A stretch of 64,000 nt of DNA from Rhizobium sp. BG4. Its GTDB lineage: Bacteria; Pseudomonadota; Alphaproteobacteria; Rhizobiales; Rhizobiaceae. The notes below the pieces were generated by a model. It was not told where the DNA came from and did not search any database. It saw nothing but the letters and a program-made list of their open reading frames with translations. The stretch is from positions 1,240,001-1,304,000 of the forward strand of contig NZ_CP044125.1 in assembly GCF_016864575.1 (NCBI RefSeq), in the 5' to 3' direction. Shown piece by piece: positions 55,812 to 63,631 of this stretch. Both the position numbers and the translations under genes were made by a program. How positions within the stretch are numbered: the first letter of the stretch is position 1; each line of letters begins with the position of its first letter.

Positions 55812-58361
55812 TCAGCTCATCGCCTCGGCGATCAGGTCGTCTGCGGCTTCGGCCAGCAGTGCATCATGGGCTTCGCCCGGCACCGCCTCCTTGCCGATCT
55901 CGAGCATGACAGGCACGGCGAGCGGCGAAATATGGTCCAGCGCGCGATGCGTGATGTGACCCTTGATTCGTCTCAGCATATCGCCAAGGCGTGAAATATC
56001 CAAAAGCCCGGTGCCCGCGTCCTGCCGCGTCGCCTGCAGCAGGATGTGATCCGGCTCGTGGCTGCGCAGCACGTCGTAGATCAGATCGGCCGAGACGGTG
56101 ACCTGCCGCCCGCTCTTTTCCTTGCCGGGATGACGGCGCTCGATCAAGCCTGCAATCACGGCGCAATTGCGGAAGGTGCGCTTCAAAAGGAAGGATTCGT
56201 CGAGCCAGGCTTCGAGATCGTCGCCGAGCATGTCCTCGTCGAAAAGGTCGGCGAGACTGAGCCGGCCGCTGCGGATCATCTCGCCCAGATCCTCCAGACC
56301 CCAGATGCCGAGCGAATAATCGGTGCAGACGAAGCCGAGCGGTTTGGCGCCTGCGCGCTCCAAGCGCCGGGTCAAGAGCATGCCGAGCGTCTGGTGTGCC
56401 AGCCGGCCCTCGAAGGGATAGGCGACCATGTAGCAGCGGCTGCCGCGCGGGAAAGTCTCGATCAGGAGCTCGTCGCGCTTTGGCAGCATCGACTTGTCCT
56501 TCTGGATCGAGAGCCAGTCGCGCACCTGATCCGGCAGATCATCCCAACGATCGGGATCGGCGATCATCGAGCGGACCTGATCGGCGAGATAGGTCGAGAG
56601 CGGAAACTTGCCTCCGGCGTAGGAGGGGATCTTGGGATCGAGCGAGAAGGCTTGCGATGCCAGCGCCTCGTTCTCGCGGATACCCTCGAAACGCAGCACC
56701 TTGCCGGAGAAGATGAAGGTGTCGCCGGGAGAGAGCTGCTCGAAGAAATACTCCTCCATCTTGCCGAGCACTGCGCCGCCACGGCCGATCCGTCCACCCT
56801 CCCCACGCTTGACCATCTTGAGATTCAGCATCGGGCTTTCGACGATAGTGCCGAGATTGAGCCGGTATTGCTGGGCGACCTGCGGATTGGAGACGCGCCA
56901 GAGACCGTCCTTGTTCCTGCGGATACGGGCATAGCGCTCATAGGTGCGCAGCGCGTAGCCGCCGGTGGCGACGAAATCGACGATGCGCTCGAAGGTCTCC
57001 CAAGAGAGTGAGGCGTAGGGCGAGGCGCTGACGATCTCGTCATAGAGCTGCAGCATGTCGAAGGGGGCGGCGCAGGCCATGCCGAGAACATGCTGGGCGA
57101 GCACATCCAGCGCCCCCTGCCCGACCGGCGGCGTGTCCTGCGCGCCGATATAATTGGCGTCGAGCGCCGCCTGACACTCCATCACCTCGAAGCGGTTGGC
57201 GGGGACAAGGATCGCCTTGGAGGGTTCGTCCATGCGGTGATTGGCGCGGCCGATGCGCTGGGCAAGGCGCGAGGCGCCCTTGGGGGCGCCGACATGGATG
57301 ACAAGATCGACGTCGCCCCAGTCGATACCGAGATCGAGCGTCGAGGTGGCGACGACGGCGCGCAGCTTGTTGGCAGCCATCGCCGCCTCCACCTTGCGCC
57401 GCTGGCTGACATCGAGCGAGCCGTGATGCAGGGCGATCGGCAGGTTATCCTCGTTGATCGTCCAGAGCTCCTGGAAGAGCATTTCGGCCTGTGAGCGGGT
57501 ATTGACGAAGAGTAGCGTTGTCTGGTGGTCGAGGAGCTGTCTGTAGACATCGGGGATCGCATATTTGGCGGAATGGCCGGACCAGGGGATGCGCTCTTCC
57601 GTTCTCAGGATCGAGATCTCCGGCTTGGCGCCGCCTTCGACGGTAACCAGACCGGCATGCCGCTCCTCACCCTCCTGCTGTGCTACCAGCCATTTCTGCA
57701 GGTCCATTGGATCGGCGACGGTGGCCGAGAGGCCAATCGTCTGCAGCTTCGGAGCCAACCGGCGCAGCCGTGCGATGCCGAGCGACAGCATGTGGCCACG
57801 CTTCGAGGTGACGAGCGAGTGAAGCTCGTCGAGCACCACGTATTTCAGGTCCTTGAAGAAGCGCTCCGCCTCGCCATTGGCGAGCAGCAGCGCCACCTGC
57901 TCCGGCGTCGTCAGCAGGATATCGGGCGGATTGAGTTTCTGGCGCTGACGCTTGGCATTCGGCGTGTCGCCGGTGCGGTTCTCGATGGTGACGGGCAGGC
58001 CCATCTCCTCGACGGGTTTCGTCAGGTTGCGCTCGATATCGACGGCGAGTGCCTTCAGCGGCGAAACGTAGAGCGTGTGGATGCCGGTGAAGGCCGAGCC
58101 GGGCGGGATCTTGCCGCGACGGGTGAGATCAGTGAGCGCCGGGAGAAAGCCGGCGAGCGTCTTGCCGGCCCCGGTCGGCGCAATCAGCAGCGTGCTCTCA
58201 CCGGCTTCGGCGCGGGCCAGCAATTCCAGCTGATGGGCACGCGGCCGCCAGCCCTTTTCCGCAAACCAGCGGATGAAGGGGCAGGCAGGGTGATGCTGGT
58301 TTCGGCGTCGACGTGATCCACGCCATAAAGGTAGTGAAATCAGACCGAAAGAGAAGGGCAT
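55812..58361 (-). CDS. lhr: Ligase-associated DEXH-box helicase (Lhr-core type)
   Basis: A superfamily 2 helicase of about 840 residues. It has Q-like RPRAHQLELLARA, Walker A APTGAGKTLAGFLPAL, the DEVH-type box VLDELHSL, SAT motif IGLSATVADP, motif V STLDLGIDWG, motif VI QRIGRANHRMDEP, and the winged-helix/beta-barrel C-terminus of Lhr-core proteins. As written, the start reads a basic, unusual MPFSFGLISLPLWRGSRRRR. Adding two G/C bases at 58278-58281 and 58288-58290 instead gives MAWITSTPKPASPLPAPFIRWF from the ATG at 58326, a natural start. The 5' end of this record should be treated as unsure. Confidence 0.88.
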   Translation of the reverse strand: MPFSFGLISLPLWRGSRRRRNQHHPACPFIRWFAEKGWRPRAHQLELLARAEAGESTLLIAPTGAGKTLAGFLPALTDLTRRGKIPPGSAFTGIHTLYVSPLKALAVDIERNLTKPVEEMGLPVTIENRTGDTPNAKRQRQKLNPPDILLTTPEQVALLLANGEAERFFKDLKYVVLDELHSLVTSKRGHMLSLGIARLRRLAPKLQTIGLSATVADPMDLQKWLVAQQEGEERHAGLVTVEGGAKPEISILRTEERIPWSGHSAKYAIPDVYRQLLDHQTTLLFVNTRSQAEMLFQELWTINEDNLPIALHHGSLDVSQRRKVEAAMAANKLRAVVATSTLDLGIDWGDVDLVIHVGAPKGASRLAQRIGRANHRMDEPSKAILVPANRFEVMECQAALDANYIGAQDTPPVGQGALDVLAQHVLGMACAAPFDMLQLYDEIVSASPYASLSWETFERIVDFVATGGYALRTYERYARIRRNKDGLWRVSNPQVAQQYRLNLGTIVESPMLNLKMVKRGEGGRIGRGGAVLGKMEEYFFEQLSPGDTFIFSGKVLRFEGIRENEALASQAFSLDPKIPSYAGGKFPLSTYLADQVRSMIADPDRWDDLPDQVRDWLSIQKDKSMLPKRDELLIETFPRGSRCYMVAYPFEGRLAHQTLGMLLTRRLERAGAKPLGFVCTDYSLGIWGLEDLGEMIRSGRLSLADLFDEDMLGDDLEAWLDESFLLKRTFRNCAVIAGLIERRHPGKEKSGRQVTVSADLIYDVLRSHEPDHILLQATRQDAGTGLLDISRLGDMLRRIKGHITHRALDHISPLAVPVMLEIGKEAVPGEAHDALLAEAADDLIAEAMS

Positions 58362-58365
58362 CGCC

Positions 58366-59001
58366 TCACATGGCGATGTAGCGGTCCTTGCGGTGATTGA
58401 TGGCCAGCGTGAGGTTCAGAACTACCGCGCCAAGCACCGAGCAGGCGATGATGAAGGGGCTCGCGACAAAGAACGACAGCGCAAGAATGACGCCATCGAA
58501 GCCGAGCTGCACCAGACCGGCGCGCCAGCCGAAGCGCTCCTGGATATAGAGCGCCAGAATGCCGACACCGCCGAGGCTGGCGCGATGGCGGAAGAGCGCC
58601 AGCATGCCAGCGCCGATGACCAACCCGCCGAAAAGCGCACCGACGATCGGATCGACATGCGAGAGGCTGATGAAACGCGGCACGATTTCCGACAGTGCGG
58701 AAGTGAGCGCTATGGCGGCAAAAGTCTTGACGGTGAAAGCCGGGCCCAGGCGACGGAAGGCGAGATAGTAGAAAGGCAGATTGACCGCAAAGAAGCAGAG
58801 GCCGAAGCTCCAGCCGGTGGCGTAGTGCAACAGAAATGCCATGCCTGCCGTGCCGCCCGTCAGAAGGCCTGCGCCCGAGAGCAGCGAGACGCCGAGCACC
58901 GCCAGCATGCTGCCGGCGACCAGTCCCTGGGCATCATCGAAGAGCGAGTGGCGATCCGCCGAAGAGTTCAGGGCGCCTGCGAAAGCAGTCCGTGCGGCCA
59001 T
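58366..59001 (-). CDS. YitT family membrane protein
   Basis: A 211-residue protein of about five or six helices with the YitT pattern: GVSLLSGAGLLTGGTAGMAFLLHY, GLCFFAVNLPFYYLAFRRLG, FRHRASLGGVGILALYIQERFG. The role is unknown. A paralogue lies at 61447-62082 with the same motifs and the same NHRKDRYIA-like ending. It is on the minus strand, five bases before the helicase frame begins. Confidence 0.85.
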   Translation of the reverse strand: MAARTAFAGALNSSADRHSLFDDAQGLVAGSMLAVLGVSLLSGAGLLTGGTAGMAFLLHYATGWSFGLCFFAVNLPFYYLAFRRLGPAFTVKTFAAIALTSALSEIVPRFISLSHVDPIVGALFGGLVIGAGMLALFRHRASLGGVGILALYIQERFGWRAGLVQLGFDGVILALSFFVASPFIIACSVLGAVVLNLTLAINHRKDRYIAM

Positions 59002-59163
59002 TATTTTCCCCTCTGATTTTTCGTTCTTTCTATCCTGACGCAGCTGCTTGGCAAGATGATTTAGGGGGGTGGGATCACATGCGGCCTTTTATCCATTCCA
59101 GCGGCCTGCATTTTCGCCGCATTCCGGGCGCGGCCTGACGGTCAACGCAGATGAGAGACATCG

Positions 59164-60093
59164 ATGCCGACACGCCGCGCGATCCTGGCCACGATGGGCG
59201 CCCTCGCCCTTTTTCCCCGGACCTCGAATGCAGCGCCCGCTGCTGCTAGCCTGACGCTCTGGCCGGGCACTCCGCCTGAGGGCGGCGGCCCCTCCGGTGA
59301 TGTCGAGGAAAATGCCAAGGGCGCGATCAGCAACATCGCGGTGCCCAAGATCGACATCTACCAGCCGGCCTCGCCGAACGGCATGGCGGTTCTGATTGCT
59401 GCCGGTGGCGGCTACAAGCGCATCGAGATGCGCAACGAGGCGCTGCCAGCCGCCCGCTGGCTGAATGCGCGTGGCATCACCGCCTTCGTGCTGTCCTACC
59501 GGCTGCCGGACGAGGGCTGGGAGGCCGGTCCGCTGGCGCCATTGCAGGATGCGCAGCGGGCGCTGCGGCTGATCCGGGCCAATGCCGGAAAGTTCAAGAT
59601 CGATCCCGACCGGCTGGGCGTCCTGGGCTTTTCGGCGGGTGGGCATCTTCTGGGCATGGCGGCGGCGCGGTCGGCCTTCGCTTCCTATCCGGCGATCGGC
59701 GATGCCGATGCGCTGTCGGCGCGGCCCGCCTTCGCGGCCCTCGTCTACCCCGTCATCACCCTGAAGCCGCCCTATGACCATACGTCGACGCGCAAGGTGC
59801 TGATCGGCAGTCATCCGAGCCCTGCCCTGAGTTCCGAATGGTCGGTCGAAGACCATGTCAGAGCCCGATGCTCGCCGGTGTTTCTGGCGCAGGCAGAAGA
59901 TGATCCGGTTTCCGATCCGCAGAACACGCTGATCATGCAGGCGGCGTGCGAGCAGGCGCATGTACCCGTCGAGCTGCACCGGCTGGCCGATGGCGGACAT
60001 GGGTTCGGCATGGGCAAGCCCGGCACCGCCTCGATGCAATGGCCCGGCTATTTCGCCAACTGGCTCGACAAGCAACCACTGTCTCCCGGCTGA
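59164..60093 (+). CDS. Exported alpha/beta hydrolase (acetylxylan esterase-like)
   Basis: A 309-residue protein with an N-terminal signal containing twin arginine (PTRRAILATMGALALF). The esterase domain has IAAGGGYKRIEMRNEA (oxyanion hole), the nucleophile GFSAGGHLLG (about residue 159), the acid in QAEDDPVSDP, and the histidine in GGHGFGMG. Such BD-FAE/Axe-type esterases remove acyl groups from polysaccharides. The substrate is unknown. It is transcribed away from the YitT gene. Confidence 0.85.
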   Translation: MPTRRAILATMGALALFPRTSNAAPAAASLTLWPGTPPEGGGPSGDVEENAKGAISNIAVPKIDIYQPASPNGMAVLIAAGGGYKRIEMRNEALPAARWLNARGITAFVLSYRLPDEGWEAGPLAPLQDAQRALRLIRANAGKFKIDPDRLGVLGFSAGGHLLGMAAARSAFASYPAIGDADALSARPAFAALVYPVITLKPPYDHTSTRKVLIGSHPSPALSSEWSVEDHVRARCSPVFLAQAEDDPVSDPQNTLIMQAACEQAHVPVELHRLADGGHGFGMGKPGTASMQWPGYFANWLDKQPLSPG

Positions 60094-60133
60094 AAATCGA
60101 CACGTTTCACAAGCCGCTTGACTCCGACGTCAA

Positions 60134-60156
60134 TCGTGGATACTTTTTATCCACGA
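60134..60156. promoter_or_regulatory. Operator palindrome upstream of the Rrf2 gene
   Basis: Perfect nine-base arms TCGTGGATA (60134-60142) and TATCCACGA (60148-60156) around CTTTT, 18 bases before the rrf2 ATG and next to its ribosome site. It fits autoregulation by the Rrf2 dimer. Confidence 0.7.
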
Positions 60157-60174
60157 TTTGAGGAGATGGTTTCG

Positions 60175-60678
60175 ATGAAACTCAGCGACGGTGTCGAGCA
60201 GGCTATTCACTGTGTGGCAGTTCTCGCCGGCTTGTCCGCCGATGGCGTGCTTTCGGCCGCCGCCCTTGCGGAATTTCACGGTGTCTCGACCAGCTATCTC
60301 CTGAAGCACATGCAGGCGCTGTCGGGCGCCGGTCTGGTCAAGACCGTGCCCGGGCCGAAGGGCGGATACCGGCTGGCGAAGGAACCGGGCGAGATTTCGC
60401 TGCTCGATATCGTGCTCGCCGTCGAAGGCCCTGCACCCGCCTTCCGCTGCAGCGAAATCCGCCAGCGCGGGCCGAACCCGTTGCCGCAGCGCTATTTCAC
60501 CAAGCCGTGCCAGGTGACGGCGGCGATGCTGAAGGCCGAGCGCGCCTACAGGGCCGAGCTCGCCAAGACGAAGATTGCAGACATTCTGGCGGATCTTTCC
60601 GCCGATGACGACGGAGGCATCGCCGCCCGCGGCTGCGCCTTCATGGAATTGCACGAACGCAAATCAGCGGCTCGCTGA
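60175..60678 (+). CDS. Rrf2-family transcriptional regulator
   Basis: A 167-residue winged helix protein with the Rrf2 motifs LSDGVEQAIHCVAVLA, FHGVSTSYLLKHMQALSGAGLVKTVPGPKGGYRLAK and ISLLDIVLAVEGP. Cysteines are at 12 or 13, 92, 112 and 154. Their spacing is not that of the [2Fe-2S]-binding IscR/NsrR group, so thiol or other sensing is possible. GAGGAG nine bases before the ATG at 60175. It precedes an AhpD-like gene and carries a strong operator palindrome upstream. Confidence 0.9.
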   Translation: MKLSDGVEQAIHCVAVLAGLSADGVLSAAALAEFHGVSTSYLLKHMQALSGAGLVKTVPGPKGGYRLAKEPGEISLLDIVLAVEGPAPAFRCSEIRQRGPNPLPQRYFTKPCQVTAAMLKAERAYRAELAKTKIADILADLSADDDGGIAARGCAFMELHERKSAAR

Positions 60679-60703
60679 GCCTCAACCCCCAAGGAGAATG
60701 ACG

Positions 60704-61165
60704 ATGCAACCCCGTTTCAATTTCGCCAAAGCCTCGCAGGATGCCTACAAGGCCGTCGTTGCCCTCGAGCAGTATGTGCAAACATCGGGCCTTGAGCGCC
60801 GCTTCATCCACCTGATCAAGCTGCGGGCATCGCAGATCAACGGCTGCGCCTATTGCGTCGACATGCATGTGAAGGAAGCGCGTCACGACGGTCTCTCCGA
60901 ACAGTGGATCAACCTGATGTGTGTCTGGCGTGAATCGCCGGTCTACGACGCGCGGGAACGGGCGCTGCTGGGCTGGGTCGATACTGTCACGAACATCGCT
61001 TCGACGGGCGCTCCGGATGCGGATTTCGAAACGCTGAAGGCGCATTTCAACGAAGAAGAGATGACCAAGATCACGGTTGCGATCGGCACGATCAACGTCT
61101 GGAACCGTCTTGCCGTGAGCTTCCGGGCACAGCACCCGATCGACCAGCCGGCAAAGGCCGCCTGA
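60704..61165 (+). CDS. AhpD-like/carboxymuconolactone decarboxylase family protein
   Basis: A 153-residue helical protein with the AhpD-type redox centre CAYCVDMH (C48, C51, H55), followed by SEQWINLMCVWRES and a helical bundle typical of the CMD family. It probably reduces peroxides or disulfides with thiol partners. AAGGAG upstream fits the ATG at 60704 better than the ATG two codons earlier. It follows the rrf2 gene by 25 bases and is its probable target. Confidence 0.88.
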   Translation: MQPRFNFAKASQDAYKAVVALEQYVQTSGLERRFIHLIKLRASQINGCAYCVDMHVKEARHDGLSEQWINLMCVWRESPVYDARERALLGWVDTVTNIASTGAPDADFETLKAHFNEEEMTKITVAIGTINVWNRLAVSFRAQHPIDQPAKAA

Positions 61166-61174
61166 GCCTGCAAG

Positions 61175-61200
61175 CCCCTCTCTCCGGATGGAAAGAGGGG
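61175..61200 (+). terminator. Terminator hairpin after the AhpD-like gene
   Basis: CCCCTCT/AGAGGGG with a 12-base loop, then TTCATT, ten bases after the stop. It lies between two convergent genes and could serve both. Confidence 0.55.
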
Positions 61201-61208
61201 TTCATTCA

Positions 61209-61364
61209 TCAATTCGTCTTGGGTGCGGTCTGGACCGGCCGTTCGGCGGAAGGATCGACGCCATTGAAGAGCTGGCGGAGGGTCTGGGAGATTTCCTCGG
61301 CTGAGGCACCCTTCGCGTATTCTTCCTTCATGCGGCGTCTGACAAGCTTTTCCAGTTCTGACAT
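61209..61364 (-). CDS. Small helical protein, unknown function
   Basis: A 51-residue product from the ATG at 61364: MSELEKLVRRRMKEEY, then KGASAEEISQTLRQLFNG and a polar tail. It is mostly predicted helix with no membrane segment. AGGTG upstream supports translation. Function is unknown. It is convergent with the AhpD-like gene. Confidence 0.65.
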   Translation of the reverse strand: MSELEKLVRRRMKEEYAKGASAEEISQTLRQLFNGVDPSAERPVQTAPKTN

Positions 61365-61446
61365 ATCGTCACCTCATCATTTCCGGCGCGAGATGAGTTT
61401 CGCGCTGCAGCATTGATGAGGCAAGTTACGATTTGTTCACGCGCGC

Positions 61447-62082
61447 TCACAGAGCGATGTAGCGATCGGCGCGATGGTTGATCGTCAGAAAGAGATTGAG
61501 CACGACGGCGCCCAGCACCGAGTAGAAGACAACCGGCGGCGTGGTGACGAAGAAGGCCGCGGCAAGCACGCACATATCGACGGCGAGCTGCACGAGGCCG
61601 GCGCGAATGCCGAAGCGCTCCTGCATGTAGATGCCGAGAATGCCGACGCCGCCGAGGCTGGCGCGGTGGCGATAGAGCGCCAGAAGACCGAAGCCGAGCA
61701 GCAGACCACCGAGAAGAGCGGCCCAGGCCGGATGGATCGTGGCGATCGCCATGACCTTCGGCTGCAGGCTGGTCAGCGCCGAGGTGAGGCCGATGGCGAT
61801 GAAGGTCTTGATCGTGAAGGCGACGCCGAGCCGCTTCCAGGAGAGATAGAAGAACGGCAGGTTCAGGAAGAAGAAGGCCAGGCCGAAATTGATGCCGAAG
61901 GCATAGTGCAGCAGGAAGGCGATACCGGCGGTGCTGCCGGTGAGCAGGCCGGCGCTGGCGAGCACATAGAGGCCGAGAGCCGAAATGAGCGCGCCGGAGA
62001 AGATGCCCTGGACGTCCTCGACCGGGGTATGCCGGGTGGCGGTGGTGTTCCAGAAACCGAGGGCACTGATGAGCTGGGTCAT
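61447..62082 (-). CDS. YitT family membrane protein (second copy)
   Basis: A 211-residue paralogue of the protein at 58366-59001, with matching motifs LYVLASAGLLTGSTAGIAFLLHY, FFFLNLPFFYLSWKRLG, YRHRASLGGVGILGIYMQERFG and a near-identical NHRADRYIAL end. About five or six helices; function unknown. The start is the ATG at 62082, although the frame is open 51 codons further. The 205-base gap to the methyltransferase gene shows no gene. Confidence 0.85.
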   Translation of the reverse strand: MTQLISALGFWNTTATRHTPVEDVQGIFSGALISALGLYVLASAGLLTGSTAGIAFLLHYAFGINFGLAFFFLNLPFFYLSWKRLGVAFTIKTFIAIGLTSALTSLQPKVMAIATIHPAWAALLGGLLLGFGLLALYRHRASLGGVGILGIYMQERFGIRAGLVQLAVDMCVLAAAFFVTTPPVVFYSVLGAVVLNLFLTINHRADRYIAL

Positions 62083-62287
62083 GTCGCTAATCTCCAAACG
62101 GCAGACGAGTTCAAGAGCGCCGGAGACAATCCCGCGCGACGGATTTTCAATGATGAGAGGGCCGAGGCGTTCATGCTGATCGCGGCGCTTGTCGGCTATG
62201 GGCTGAATTATCAGGCTTTTCGCAGGTGCGAGCAAGCGAAATATGTAAGCAATGCTGACCTATTTCAAAATCGCAACAAAGATGCGT

Positions 62288-63220
62288 TCAGCCATTTCGC
62301 CGCGTAAGGAAAAGAATGCCGGAAACCGGTTTGCCGCCATCTTTGCGAATGGTGGTTTTCTCGATTTTCAGGACATCAAAGCCGTAGCGGGCGCAGAGAC
62401 CGCGCACATAGGCTTCGGAGTGGGCGTAGCGCAGCGACGGCGCCAGATGGAAGCCATCGCCCTCGCCGGCATCCTCGACCGACAAGGCAAAGTCCGCGCC
62501 TGAGGCTGCAAGCCGGGCGGTGATCAGGAAGACGCTTTCGAGATTGCCGAGATACATCAGCACATCGGCAGCAGTGACGAGATCGGCACGGTTCTCGGGC
62601 TCGCCCGAGAAGATGCCGGAAGCTTCCGGCTCCAGCGACAGGTCGGCTTGCGCCAGAAGCGCATAGACGTGTTTCTCCTCGGCCTTGGCCAGCATGTTCT
62701 GCGACAGGTCGTAGCCTTCCAGCCGCGCCACTTGGCCTGCGATTTCGGGCCCGAGCAGGCCGGTGCCGCAGCCGAGATCGACAGCGAGCGTGTAATGCCT
62801 GCCGGTGGAAGTGACGAGGGCGGCAAGCTTCTGCGGCACGGAATAGTCGAGCTTCTCGACGAGCGAGGTCTCGAAGCGGCCGGCATAATCATCGAAGAGC
62901 CGCTCGACATAGCGGCTCGGTGGCTGGTCCGGGGTTTCGGTTTCGCCGAGCAGCGCGAGCTTCAGCGTTGCGCCGAATATATCGTCAGGGTCGAGGGCCA
63001 GGGTTTTCCGGTAGGCATCGGCAGCCTGAGTGCGATGGCCGGCCTTCTCGCGGTAGGTCGCCAGCCGGTACCAGCCGGCAGCCCAGCCGGGTGTGAGCTC
63101 CAGCGCCTGCTCCATCAGCTCGGCAGCCGCATCCGGCTCGCCGCCTTCATCGAGCATCTTGGCGTAATCGGCGCGGCGGTCGGCGATGACGTCGCCTGAA
63201 GTGAGCTGGCTCTGCTGCAT
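62288..63220 (-). CDS. TPR-containing class I methyltransferase
   Basis: A 310-residue protein. Two or three tetratricopeptide-like repeats occupy about residues 15-90 (AAGWYRLATYREKAGHRTQAADAYRKTLALDPDD). A SAM-dependent methyltransferase domain follows, with motif I in VDLGCGTGLLGPEIA (about residue 155) and motif post-I GYDLSQNMLAKAEEK. The substrate is unknown; the repeats suggest a protein partner. The start is the ATG at 63220, with an in-frame ATG nine codons upstream. Confidence 0.85.
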   Translation of the reverse strand: MQQSQLTSGDVIADRRADYAKMLDEGGEPDAAAELMEQALELTPGWAAGWYRLATYREKAGHRTQAADAYRKTLALDPDDIFGATLKLALLGETETPDQPPSRYVERLFDDYAGRFETSLVEKLDYSVPQKLAALVTSTGRHYTLAVDLGCGTGLLGPEIAGQVARLEGYDLSQNMLAKAEEKHVYALLAQADLSLEPEASGIFSGEPENRADLVTAADVLMYLGNLESVFLITARLAASGADFALSVEDAGEGDGFHLAPSLRYAHSEAYVRGLCARYGFDVLKIEKTTIRKDGGKPVSGILFLTRRNG

Positions 63221-63362
63221 GATGAGACCCGTTGAATGCCCGCGCATTTGGCTGCGGCCACAAAAAAACTCAAGTCCTATTTCAGAGGCGGAGCCGTCGG
63301 CTCTGGAAAAGGCTTGCGGGCAGCGATTCGCGACCGTATCTCAGAGCAAACAGGAGATGTGA

Positions 63363-63629
63363 ATGTCCGATCAGGTGAACAAGTTTCTCGGCGACTCGCT
63401 CGGCCGCACGTTGGTGAAGCTCTTGGTGGTTTCGCTGATCGTCGGCTTCGTGATGACGATCTTCGGCTGGACGCCCTATGAGATCGTTTACGGCATTCGC
63501 GATTTCATCCGGGAAATCTGGTACCGCGGCTTCTCGGCTCTCGGCCGCGTCGGCGATTACCTGCTGCTGGGCGCCACGATCGTCATCCCGATCTTCGTCA
63601 TCATCCGTCTCTTCAATTATCGCCGCTGA
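63363..63629 (+). CDS. DUF6460-type small membrane protein
   Basis: An 88-residue protein with two membrane helices (LVKLLVVSLIVGFVMTIFGW and YLLLGATIVIPIFVIIRLF) separated by a charged loop (IRDFIREIWYRG). It matches the small Rhizobiales family now called DUF6460, as I recall. Function is unknown. AGGAG precedes the ATG. The next gene starts three bases after its stop, so the two are co-transcribed. Confidence 0.82.
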   Translation: MSDQVNKFLGDSLGRTLVKLLVVSLIVGFVMTIFGWTPYEIVYGIRDFIREIWYRGFSALGRVGDYLLLGATIVIPIFVIIRLFNYRR

Positions 63630-63631
63630 AC

